A stretch of 64,000 nucleotides of DNA, from positions 2,170,001-2,234,000 of the forward strand of contig CM074128.1 of the NCBI GenBank assembly GCA_037178625.1, read 5' to 3'. The notes beneath the pieces are model-generated. The model was not told the DNA's origin. It did not search any database and worked only from the letters and a program-made list of their open reading frames with translations. The position numbers and the translations under genes were made by a program. Below are positions 41,764 to 52,550 of this stretch, piece after piece. This stretch comes from Skeletonema tropicum. Lineage: Eukaryota; Bacillariophyta; Thalassiosirophyceae; Thalassiosirales; Thalassiosiraceae. Numbering within the stretch: the stretch's first letter is position 1; each line of letters opens with the position of its first letter.

Positions 41764-43248
41764 GACCCGTTCTGTCAATCCGATTTCGCGCGTATTTTGA
41801 GGCGGATTTCAAGGCCGATTTCGGCTTCCCGCCATTTGAAATCCGCGTATTTTGCTCTCATTGACAGAACGAAATCCACCTGTGCTTGCGTATTTTATGA
41901 GCCGCCGCACCACCCGCCACCAGCCATCACCCGCCACTGACGCCCGCCTCCTACTACCTACCCTACTACCCTATTGACCATGAAGTACAACATAGTAGAA
42001 CACCTTCAACACCGGCAACCACGTGTCTTTCAAACCCAAAATATCGTTCCTAAACCCATTTTAAACGTAGAATCGAATGGTGGCATCGCTTTGTACCGAT
42101 ATTAAGTGTGTGACGACGTATTGGTCATTAAATAGAGCGTTTCCGTATTTCGACTGAGCGTCGACGGTCAATGAGGGTCAATCATTCCATATTATCGCCC
42201 ATTCCATGGAATATAACCCTTCCATTTCCTTCATATAACTAAACTATGGGAGTGTTGAATGTTATTGGTGAGGAGCAATCCATATCACTCGCATTATCAA
42301 GCTACTGAAGGAACAAATCGATCAGGATAACATCACTCATTTCAACTATAATGAGCTAATATTCTTAGTATGTAGATGCAGGGCACCAATCTGTTGTTCC
42401 CCCTCATTCTCAATAGTTTAATAAAAATAATTCTGCTCAATACATTGTGTCTTTCAATTATATTGCCTCATGGGGGAGCTGCTATAATAGCCTCATTAAC
42501 CTCCCAACAGGTGATGTGGGTTGTACATTTAGCTCTAACTCTGTAGACGAAGTTTATGGATAGCCAAGCTAGGCGGCAAACCAAAGATTATTATTGTGTA
42601 ATCATTGGGGAGGGATGTACCTAGATCAGAGCAGCGTAACACAATTAAACATAATGATAACACCGTCGGCGGCACGGGCCGAGCGGACTTATTCGGTCCT
42701 GATATCGCATCAAACGACACCATAGGGCCACCCAATAAAGTCACCACGTTGAGGATATCTTCCCTAGGTATTATAACACGAAATAACATTATTTCTTGCG
42801 TTATCCGCCAAACATTTAATGCACAAATAATGACATGCAGCGATCGACATCATCATTTCTCGACACAACAAACTATATCTTATAGAATACGCTGCCTACA
42901 ACGCCGACCGGCGGCTCTAACGGAAGCTCATAACATGCGCCAACTTATAGCGGCCGGATTTTGTGGTGGCTGGTTGGACAGGGGTGTATAAGTGACATAA
43001 TGGGAGGGCATAGGGGGGTGTTGTTTTCATCTTGCGCGTGGAAGATGTTGGATGTTGCGTTGGCGGGCTCAAATCGGCTCGAAATAGATACGCTCGAAAT
43101 ACGTGAAAAACCTCAAAAAAAGCAGGGCCGATTTCAAGAGGTTTTTGACGTATTTTTTAGGGGTGGCGGATTTCAGATGTGGCGGGAAGCAAAATCGGCC
43201 TCAAAATCGGCTCGAAATACGCGCGAAATATCATTGACAGAACGGGTC
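41764..43248. mobile_element. Non-autonomous DNA transposon A (PIF/Harbinger-like)
   Basis: 1485 bases bounded by inverted repeats that start GACCCGTTCTGTCAAT at both ends and continue with homology for about 90 bases (TTTCGCGCGTATTT, GGCCGATTT, CTTCCCGCCA). It is flanked by a perfect 3-bp duplication TAA (41761-41763 and 43249-43251). A 3-bp TWA target duplication is the mark of PIF/Harbinger elements; that assignment is inference because no transposase is present. The internal frames (for example 42605-42991) show no DDE domain that I can see. Confidence 0.75.
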
Positions 43249-43258
43249 TAAATACTTA

Positions 43259-44329
43259 GGCCCGTTCTGTCAAGAGTTTTTGGAGCCTATTCTGGAGGAG
43301 CCTATTCTTCCCTCTTTTCTTTTCTATCCGCTTCTTTCGGCAAAATAGGGCTTTTGTTGACAGAATGGCGAAATGGCCCGTCCTATTTTTGAACGCCGAG
43401 TTTCGCCGTAGATTCGGTGATTTCCGAGAATGGCCACCCAATGTAAACCACCATGTCGGCACGATGACATCCTACACAGACGGCCCTTCAAATACGTCCA
43501 TAAAGATTATCGGTGTATTATCGATAGCGTCGCTAATAGATATGGCTTATGACAAAATATTCTCACCAGGGCGTCGTTGCAGATGACCTAGTTATTTAAT
43601 TAATGAGGCGCCATTCGAAGTGATCAAGATCGACACATGTGGATGCAGTTAGACAATGAATGAAACCACTTCGCCTTGGCATATTACTGATATTATTATG
43701 AACCGGTAATTCGTCCTCCCGGAATAGCTATCAATATCACGACCCCTACTTCATTTAATTATGATGTGCACACAAAAAAGGCATAAAGTACTAGATACAC
43801 AACTCAGCACAGCAATAAGCCTATGAGGTGGATTTAATAGTGGCGAGCGATAAAACTGTGTCTCTCGATAATATATGCGATAGGTTCGGTTATTTCAACG
43901 CCAATAGTATCAAAGGGGTGAAGAATAAGGGGGGGATTTAGGTAGTCATTAAAACATATATGCAATTATTTTATATTATTATTGAAAACTGTATGTAAAA
44001 CCCTGCGGCTCTACCACTCATGGCATTATTATGTTCGGTTTAGACCACTCGAATCATTTTTAATGGAGTGGCTGAGCGGACATAGCTACTAACAGCGGCT
44101 ATCATGGTGCCGTTGCCAGATTAGACCAGTGTGGATGATAGAGGTGGTGTTTCCGATATTCCTGATCTTCGTTTGAAAATAGGTTTGAAAATAGGATCGA
44201 AAACCTCCTCAAAAAGGGGCTGATTTTGAGGGGGTTTTGAGCCTATTTTCCATCCTATTCTTGAGGTGAGAAAATAGGGACAAGAATAGGCTCCAAAATA
44301 GGCTCAAAAAACTCTTGACAGAACGGGCC
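43259..44329. mobile_element. Non-autonomous DNA transposon B (PIF/Harbinger-like)
   Basis: 1071 bases bounded by inverted repeats beginning GGCCCGTTCTGTCAAGAG and continuing with AGCCTATTCT and similar strings, flanked by a 3-bp duplication TTA (43256-43258 and 44330-44332). The outer 13 bases match those of element A except for one position, so both could be moved by the same transposase. No transposase gene inside. It lies 10 bases from element A. Confidence 0.78.
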
Positions 44330-44509
44330 TTAGCACACGTATATATGTAAGAATTCAATCCTCCGTCCGACGTTGAAGTTACCGCATCGCGCCATGATAA
44401 ATCGCGAATCAAGGCATGCTCGGATTGATTGCATTATATTATACGATACGGGAAGAACCATTGCAGCAACAAGAAGTAGGAAGCTAAACGTCTCATCATT
44501 GCATTAACA
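44330..44509. promoter_or_regulatory. 5' flank of the second ankyrin gene
   Basis: The start codon at 44510 is only 180 bases from the end of transposon B, so promoter elements may extend into the transposon. Confidence 0.3.
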
Positions 44510-47209
44510 ATGTGGCAACTACACAGGCCAAATCATAGCGGTGTCAATCAAGCCGTCGCCGACGATGAATTTTCACTGCAACGTCTCGATCAATTTCATG
44601 AAACTATGGCACGAAACAATTCACAGAGTATGATGGATTCCGCACATAATCTTCAACAACAACATCATCATCATTCTCGTGCAGCAGCCATGAATAATGG
44701 CCGGAGGAGGATGATTGAAAAGAGCCGCTCTTTACCGGTGGTAAATCATAGTCATCAGATGAATCACATTGGGCTTCGTCATCAGCAGCACATGAAGAAT
44801 GATACATTTGGTATTTTTTCCACTGCCCACCAATACCAGGGTGGTGGTGGTGGTGGCGCCTCCTCAGGAAGCAGCAATCCGTTTTTGGATAATTCGGTGT
44901 CAATGATGTTATCATCCGGTTTCCCACCAGCAGTAGCGGCGGGTATGCTGCCGGCGGGTATCACGTTTGCTGCATCTGCGTCATCGAATTGCAATAGCCA
45001 TATCAGTGGTGCCTCGATGTCAACATCCTCTTCGACCGAATCGTCGACTACCGCCAAACGTGCCGCCTGCCGAAGTAGTGATGGTTCTGTGAATTTCTCC
45101 GATGAAGATTCCTCCCGCCATCTTCTTCACCGGCCAAGCAATACTACCAACAGCTTGGGGGGAGGAGGATTAGGATTATCGATCACGCGTTCCGCAAGTC
45201 ACGGTAGATCTCCTCAATCCATCGTTGCTCCATCTCCAACTCCAGTAGCGACTAATAATAATGGCAGGAATTCCTGTCAAATTGGTCCGTCAAAATTGTA
45301 TAGGCTCATAGCCTCCCCTCCTCAAGACGAACCCCTCGACTGGGACGTCATCTTACATCGAGCTCTCTCTCATCCTCACGAGGCTTGCTTCTTTGATCCT
45401 AACGCAGGTGGGCATGTTTTCGCTTTACACAAGTTACTACGACGAACGGGGGATGATCCCAATTGTCGTCCCCCCTTCCCGGTAGTGGAGGCGGTTATGA
45501 AGGCATGTCCAAGAGCAGTAACGAGGAAGCAGGCTGTGGTGGATGAAGATAATATTACGGAGGATGAGTTGAGTAGTAGTAATAGTGCAAGTGCTGAGAA
45601 TCATTCACATGTGGGTATTGTTGTGGATGGACAGATGATGTTACCACCACAGTTGCGTCCGAATAATGTTAATAATAATAATGGTCCAATGGAGGAGGAT
45701 GGCGCCTCGGATGCAGCATCCCAACGACAAGAAGATGAGGATGAAGAGAATGATCACGATGATGTTCGGTTCGAATACCCCCTAGCAATAGCCTGTGAGT
45801 GGGAGCAAGATGGTGAGGTCGTCCGCCTATTGGCGTCCTCTCTCCAAAAGTCAAATCCAGTGTATCGTTCGGAAGTGTTCCGCTCCCTTGATTATGCATC
45901 GCTGCCTAATCGCTTTGTGAGGATTCTCCTGGAAGAAAATCCCAACTGTGTTTTGGAACGGGGGACAAGTTCAGAAGAGAATGAGGGGGATGATGACGAC
46001 TCTCCCCTGGAGAAGGTGTTGTTTTGGTGGGATGATCCGGATGTGATGGGGATGGAGGATGATATTGCTAGCTACCCCGACTGCAATATGAGGGATGATC
46101 TCTGTGATTTATTTGAAAAGTTGCGAATGATGCTCTACGCTGCTGCAAAGAGGTCAATGAAGGGATATGATGAGAACAAATTACAATTTCAAGTGTTGCA
46201 TCATGTGCTCAGGATTGTATCCACGGGTGGTATTCGTGATGTTCGTTTCCCCAACGACTTTGCCCATGCCGTGTTACTTATAGCGAAATTCATTCAGAGA
46301 GAACAGGTGGCCATGTTTCAAGAACGGGATGAAACTGGCTCTCTTCCTCTGCACATTGCGTGTTCTGGGCAGGGTCTGGTACGCCCGAGTAGTGTTGTGC
46401 CGGATGCAGAGAGTAACACCGGCGAGACAAATGATAATGATCCAGATGCACCAGCAGGTGACGATGTTAACGGGGATAATGAGAACTTGAGGAACGATGA
46501 ACAAGTACCTAATCAATTGGAGGAGGAGGAAGATGAAGAAGAAGACGATGACGATGATGAAGCCAATAGTAGCAGCAATGAAGAAAGCGAACGAATGCCA
46601 TCCGGAATGGAAGTAGTCGGACTCCTCCTCGAGAATCATCCAAACAGTATCAGGCTGCGCGACTCTTTAACCGGGTCTCTACCCCTCCACCTCGCTTTGC
46701 AGTGCAATCCTCAAGTTGTCGAGGTGATCGAAAAGTTGGTTGACATTTTCCCGCTCTCAATGAGTATGCCAGATGGCAATGGAAGATTGCCACTGCATAT
46801 TGCGCTACTTCAAAAATCACCGTCATGGGAGAAGATTCTCCGCTCGTACCCGGCAGCATTAGAATGCCGTGATCCTGTTACTGGGCTACTCCCATTTCAA
46901 CTTGCGGCCATGTCTACAGGTAATGATGAGAGCGAAGATGACGAAGATTCCCTATCTCTGTGCTTTCAGCTACTCCGTGGGAATCCCTGCCTTGCGACGG
47001 GATTAGGGAAGATGAAAACCAGACCCCAGTCTCTCATTGAACGGCAAATCATGGCGAGGTACAAACCGCGGGTCCTTAAGCTCGAAGAAGAGAACGAGAG
47101 ATTACAACAAAGAGTGAAAGAACTCGAGAGTCAGCTCAGAAGTATGACTGCAAGTAACTCGGAGGTTCCCAAATGGAAGAAGCGAAAGTCATCGTCAACA
47201 TTAGGCTAA
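44510..47209 (+). CDS. Large ankyrin-type protein with disordered N-terminus
   Basis: 899 residues in one frame. Residues 1-260 are His/Asn/Ser/Gly-rich and disordered. From about 265 the protein is ordered: LDWDVILHRALSHPHEACFF, ALHKLLRR, then ankyrin-like units YPLAIACEWEQDGEVVRLL, GSLPLHIACSGQG, GSLPLHLALQCNPQVVEVIE, GRLPLHIALLQKS and GLLPFQLAAM. Three acidic linkers interrupt them (about 340-425, 485-500 and 640-700). Residues about 850-885 form a coiled coil (LEEENERLQQRVKELESQL). This arrangement, LPLH-type repeats followed by a short coiled coil, recurs in diatom ankyrin proteins, including the neighbour at 24868. Likely a scaffold; no enzyme domain. The start is the first ATG of the frame. 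Confidence 0.87.
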   Translation: MWQLHRPNHSGVNQAVADDEFSLQRLDQFHETMARNNSQSMMDSAHNLQQQHHHHSRAAAMNNGRRRMIEKSRSLPVVNHSHQMNHIGLRHQQHMKNDTFGIFSTAHQYQGGGGGGASSGSSNPFLDNSVSMMLSSGFPPAVAAGMLPAGITFAASASSNCNSHISGASMSTSSSTESSTTAKRAACRSSDGSVNFSDEDSSRHLLHRPSNTTNSLGGGGLGLSITRSASHGRSPQSIVAPSPTPVATNNNGRNSCQIGPSKLYRLIASPPQDEPLDWDVILHRALSHPHEACFFDPNAGGHVFALHKLLRRTGDDPNCRPPFPVVEAVMKACPRAVTRKQAVVDEDNITEDELSSSNSASAENHSHVGIVVDGQMMLPPQLRPNNVNNNNGPMEEDGASDAASQRQEDEDEENDHDDVRFEYPLAIACEWEQDGEVVRLLASSLQKSNPVYRSEVFRSLDYASLPNRFVRILLEENPNCVLERGTSSEENEGDDDDSPLEKVLFWWDDPDVMGMEDDIASYPDCNMRDDLCDLFEKLRMMLYAAAKRSMKGYDENKLQFQVLHHVLRIVSTGGIRDVRFPNDFAHAVLLIAKFIQREQVAMFQERDETGSLPLHIACSGQGLVRPSSVVPDAESNTGETNDNDPDAPAGDDVNGDNENLRNDEQVPNQLEEEEDEEEDDDDDEANSSSNEESERMPSGMEVVGLLLENHPNSIRLRDSLTGSLPLHLALQCNPQVVEVIEKLVDIFPLSMSMPDGNGRLPLHIALLQKSPSWEKILRSYPAALECRDPVTGLLPFQLAAMSTGNDESEDDEDSLSLCFQLLRGNPCLATGLGKMKTRPQSLIERQIMARYKPRVLKLEEENERLQQRVKELESQLRSMTASNSEVPKWKKRKSSSTLG

Positions 47210-47352
47210 AAAGGCTACTGCTACTATAACATAGCATTTATTATTGACTGAACCTCTTTCTCAACCAAAGAAACCTATGATTGTTACAAGCTATGTTGAT
47301 TCATTCTCACAAATATATAATTTAATCTAGATCATAATGTTTGACATCTGCT

Positions 47353-50300
47353 TCACTTTTTCGCATTCTCGGGAATATCCCAGTTCATGAAGCCTCTGCA
47401 CTGTCTAGATCCACAGTTGCACGGAATCCTTGAATCAATATTCATTTCGAGTGGAAATTGATAGTCGTACGACAATTCTTCAGTTGCTTTGATATCTCGT
47501 TGAGCCACAATTATAACTCTCTTCAAATGCTCATTCGGTGCTTTACCTTTGACAATGTTGGCAACGCAGTTTGGATTGCAGCTATGGTTGATGTAGCGCG
47601 CATAGCCACCCTGGTGAGTTGCATCTATTACCCAACTTTTGTCAACTCTGAATTGATAGTCTTGGATTCTCTGCTTACGATAGTATTTCTCTCTCCTATC
47701 TGCAACTGCATCAGATACGTATTCCCCAATATACTCGGCTACAACTTCTCCCTTGGAAAAGGGTTTATCACAAAACAAACCCCATCCATGAGTCCTGCTG
47801 CCCTGTACACTGACTTTATGTTCAGTCACGACTTGGCCAATTGATTCCAGGGTAGCACCGATTTCTGATTGCCCTTCCTTCGATGCCTCTTGCGCGTTGC
47901 GACTAGCCATTCCAGTTCTTTGAGCCAGCCGTGATGGTAAAACTCTCGGTTTCGTAGCATCAAGCGTTCTTTTGAATTTTCTGCGTAATTTCGATACATT
48001 CACTTCATCCCCAACCTTGAATCCATCACAACGAGCACTTCCACTGTCAGAAGACAGTCGTGCTTCAGCCCGACGCTTCTGGACTCGTTTCAACAAAGCT
48101 AGAAGCCCCTCCTCTCTGAAATTGGGAACGTCAGATAGTTGTATTGAACCAGTGTAACGTGATGCTTGCTGGTCAACATGTCTTCGAAGCAGTTCATCCT
48201 GGACATGTGACCTCATCACAACAGGCCGTTGAAAACTATCCAAATCTGAAGCTGCTATCAAAGACGCCTCGGCCGCAGCGGCAGTCCTTCGAACCGCTAG
48301 GGCTCCATAGTATGCAATTTCATTTTCCTTCGTTCTGACAAAGTCAGACTTTGCTTGTTCGCTTAACCACAACGGATCCTCTAGTAACTCAACTGCGCCA
48401 GGCCACATCAATCTAACATCCTTATAAATATCTTCTTTGTTGCAACCAGCACTTTCTTTGGTGAATAATGCGCTATCCTTTGTAAATGCTGTGGCGTGGG
48501 CGTTTTTCAACATCGCAATCCACTTCTTCGCTCTGTCAGCCATAACTTCAAGCGAGTCAAATATTTCTTTTGCCGTTTTTGCGTAGAGAGTGTCCGCAGC
48601 ATTGAAAACACAAGCATTAATACACATTTTTCGAGCGTCGTTGATAAAAGCTCCGAGTGAGGAGTACTCGTTCGCAAAGATCTTCTCCTTGATTTTGCTG
48701 AAGTCAATAGGATCCTTGATCATTTTGTGGTATTCAGCAACTTCTTTCTTTACCGGCTCAGCAAAGAGACGCATCGGATCTCGACGGATCATGCCTGCAA
48801 GTATTCCGCAGCATGCAATCGTTAAGCATTTTTGCGCGAGTTCGTCGGCCTCCTCTTTGTGTTTTAGAGCTAAAGAGTGTCGATCAATGGGTGGCTCATC
48901 GTCTCCTGATTTCGTTGTGCAGCTGCGTAATCTACTAGTATTTGAGGTGTTATGCGCATCCTCCTCTTCGTTGCCACCTTTCCCACACTGACAAGTGCCA
49001 CACTTGACAGATGAAGGCACATTTTTATCGCCACACTTGTCACAGCCCCATGATGAATCATCGGTAGACATGACTTCGTCGCTAGTTCCCGCAGAAAAAT
49101 TATTGCTCGATAACATAGACTCGTCATCATCATAAGTATCAACAGTATCATCATCGTCTAGTTTTGGCATAGGGAACTGTTTCGAACGCGGGGGCATTAT
49201 TGCATTCGGTGCCCAACCTTCTTTCGTCAAAGATACGCCGATTTTGTCAAGTCCCTCTTTGTGAAGACCTTTTGAACCACTCAGGCTGACATCTTGCAAA
49301 CTTGACCGCCTCAGCATGACACAACTAAATCTGTTTTCATGTGAGCTTGAGTCTTCATTCCCGACTGCGTAGAAAGATTGAAGATCTCGCTTGGATAGTT
49401 GCGAAATGAGTTGTGCTTTGCGGCAAGGGATGCATCCAAACGAGCTTCCTTCAAAGTTTCCACACTTCCCGCATCGATTACGTTGCTGCGTAGTGTTGCC
49501 AGTGTCCTTCTTTTCATTATTGTTATCTTTTTCTGCAGCTTTCGTTCGTCCTCGCATGGGTAATAATCGCGACGACGCTTTGACTTTCCCAGGAGATGGG
49601 GACTGCTTTTCACTGTTTTTCTGGTCATCGTTGCTGACTGACTCAGGCTTCACTGTTTTCAATGCAATTGCACTTTCAATGAAAGCAGTGGTATCATCCT
49701 TCCGGAGACTAGGGTCATCAAGGGAGTGAGTGTTACGGGGGTTGTAATTGGGGCAAATGTTGTAGATGCCCCCTTGCCTTTCTGCATCTTCAGCGCTTGT
49801 GCAAATAGTTTCATCATCTTTCTCAGAAGCATCATAGTGCGGAAGATTCGCTTTCAGACCCAAGCCAATACGAGTAGCGAATAGAGAGCTCACAGGAGGT
49901 TGCAATTTAGCGCGATGTTCTGCGCTGGGGATATGACGCTGCAGTACAAGACAGAAATGACTCCAACCTCGAGTACAGCCAAGGCAGTCATCACCGATGC
50001 ATGTTTCAATCGGCCCCTCTACTATGAATTTTTGAATTGCCACATTATCTCGGCAATTATTAGTCAAGTCTTCTTCATCTCGGGTTGTACTAATCAATGG
50101 CAAAGGTCGAAATCTGATATCTTTCAGAAGCTCAAGAAGAATGCCATTGTTGCTCTCTTTTGCCCCGATATTGACCACTTGAGACTTCACTTTGCTAAAT
50201 TGAGTCAACCTGGCACGGTTGGTCGCTGCAAATTCTTCATCATCAGGAGTAGCAACGGTGTCAGTTTCATGTGAATTCTGTCGCTTGAACTCTTCTTTAG

Positions 50301-52050
50301 CTTCATCACCGTCCATTGCATCTATCATGGAGTGAATGACAATCTTTTCCTTCCACGCAACGACTCTTTGTTCAAAATCCTTCATACTGAACTCAATCCA
50401 TTCATTTCTTTCAGCGTTATTCATTCCCACCCAGATCGCTGCACCCTCCTGGGCCACCTTTTCGTTCCTGGCCAATCCTTTTGGCAAGGCCCGAAACATT
50501 CGATTTCTCTTGTACAGCCGCTTCTCTATTGCACTTCTATTGTGGAGAAGAAAGAAGAAAAATGCAGGCGTCGAAGATATAGGTTTCTGGACAGACGACA
50601 ATGCTTCCGGTCCAACCTCTTCATCGTCTTCATCGGTCCTAACATAGGGAGATTGATATCCAGAGCCACTTCCCTGAGGAGATCGTTCGTCATCCGAGGG
50701 AGTCATAGATGGACGCGCACGAAACCTCCCAGCACCACCAGCATTCCTCCCTCCTTTACCCAATCGTTTCTTCTTCTTTGGACTAATACCCCTTCCCTTG
50801 ATGTCTTTCTTGATGCATTCGTGACAATACCATGGGTCGTCATCATTTTCGAGACTTGTCTTACTCGGACCTGCGGGTAAGCAGAATGGGTGAAACACGT
50901 GTGGGCATCCATCACAGCATACAACTTCTCCCTGCAAGTCAAGCATGAAAAAAGTAATTATTAGAGAGATAGCGCTTCAACTCCAACGACAAAAAAACTG
51001 GAAGGATCTAAACTTACCACACCCAAACACACACGGCAGTAAAATAGATTGCCATCATTTCCAACCAATTCTTCAGGAAGCCGCCCCTTCGCAATTGCCT
51101 TTTCCGCTGCAACAGCTCCAGGATGGACATATTCGCGATGATTCTTCGGCTTCACTTTCGTTTGATGTTGAGGGACGGGTGGTGCTGCCATGAATGCCTC
51201 TGCTCGTGCTTGCGAGGTAGCTTTAATGACTGCTTCCGATAGAGACGAATAAACATTGGTTCGTTTGCGTTTGGGCCGAGAGCCGGCTGGTCCGCCCTCC
51301 GCATCCAGATCTTCCTTCTCTCCTCCCTCCACTTCCATGGACATATCTTCGACAACTGCTCCCCTCGTTGACGATGATGGCTTCGCTGCTGCCACGAGAT
51401 CATGCTTGATCATTTCAGTAGGCTGACCATCTCGAGGAAAAGGAGACAGAACCTTTTGCTTTTTCGTCCGAATGTTTTCTCTCATACCACCTTTCCAAGC
51501 TTGACAATGCCCACATCTCTTCTTCCCATAGATGTTGGATTTTCCACAGAGATGACAGTGCCATACCCCCGTGTCGTTGGCGGTAGCATCGTCCCGGGCG
51601 GGCGATTGTTGAGGAGGGATGTCTAACAGTTTAACTTTTACACGGAGTGACCTCCCGTCTGGAAGGATGGCAGTGAGATCTTGTGTCTGTAGGCGTACAC
51701 ATAAATTGTGGGTATTATAGGAATAAGATACATAATAAATGCGAAAACATATAAGATGAGAATTGTGATAACAGAATATAGCTGCCTGTATGATGTGACC
51801 ACCAGGTCAGCACAAATATAACCACCCCCTCTTGATACTTCTGAGAACTCACCTCATCAATGTCATCCCCATTCTCCTCATCACTCATATTATTGTACGT
51901 ACTGTACTCGCTTGCACCAATTTCGCCTCCTGTACCACCAACTTCCGCTCCTCCGCTAGGTACCTGTAAAGTGCCCGCGCCAATGGTATCCGAGTAGGAA
52001 ATAATTCCAGTCCTCGCGTGTCGACTTGGCAACACTCTACGCGGGGGCAT
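47353..52050 (-). CDS. Trithorax-like histone methyltransferase (zinc finger-PHD-bromo-SET), three exons
   Basis: Proposed as complement(join(47353..50931, 51018..51686, 51853..52050)), 1481 residues; introns of 86 and 166 bases, both phase 0. Exon 2 carries a Cys-rich finger (WHCHLCGKSNIYGKKRCGHC). A PHD finger straddles the second intron (FYCRVCLGV, then VVCCDGCPHVFHPFCLP and WYCHECI), about 278-325. An HMG-like segment (PAFFFFLLHNRSAIEK to QRVVAWKEK) lies near 405-490. Two short zinc ribbons follow (CGKCGNFEGSSFGCIPC and WGCDKCGDKN). A bromodomain is at about 990-1095 (MIKDPIDFSKIKEKI, CVFNAADTLYAKTAKEI). SET plus post-SET occupy 1328-1481, with GWGLF, RYINHSCNPNC, ELSYDY and CNCGSRQCRG. 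All catalytic SET motifs look intact. By family it should methylate histone H3 Lys4; that specificity is inference. Confidence 0.88.
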
Positions 52051-52550
52051 GATGTCTTAGCAATAATTGTATGCCAGGCTGCTGTTTGATATGAATTTTA
52101 TGGCACCACTACACTGCGTTGGGCTCGGATTTTGGATTTCGTGTTCATGTTGTGAGTGTAATATTAATCATGAACTTTGTTGAGAAAGGCGGCACCAGGG
52201 CAAATTGTGAGGCTCGCCAAAGCGCTTCAAACAGCGATCAAGTCGGGATCTAAGAAATGTCCCATCGGTCTTTCGCATGCACGATTGTGAGAAACTTTTT
52301 ACTTTTCCAAAAGCGGAGAGAATCGAGAACCCTGAAGAAATCCGAACTTGCTGCCACAAGTAACGGTCACTATTTCGCTGAAACGGTTGCATGGCTGGTA
52401 ACGATCGCACAACATTCATCATTACCGCTGCGGCCTGCTCTTCCCGTCAGCTCCTGAAGCACATCAACAAGGAGTGAAGGTCAAAGTGAATGGAAGATCC
52501 TAGCTGCTCATATTATTACAAGCGTAAAGACTGAAAGATAGGAGAGCAAC
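52051..52550. promoter_or_regulatory. Divergent intergenic region, presumed bidirectional promoter
   Basis: 500 bases between divergent start codons (52050 minus, 52551 plus). No repeat or further gene recognised. Confidence 0.35.

Noticed and set aside
42605..42991. Possible transposase inside element A
   Set aside because: 128 codons with no DDE or zinc-finger signature; the remaining interior has stops in all frames.
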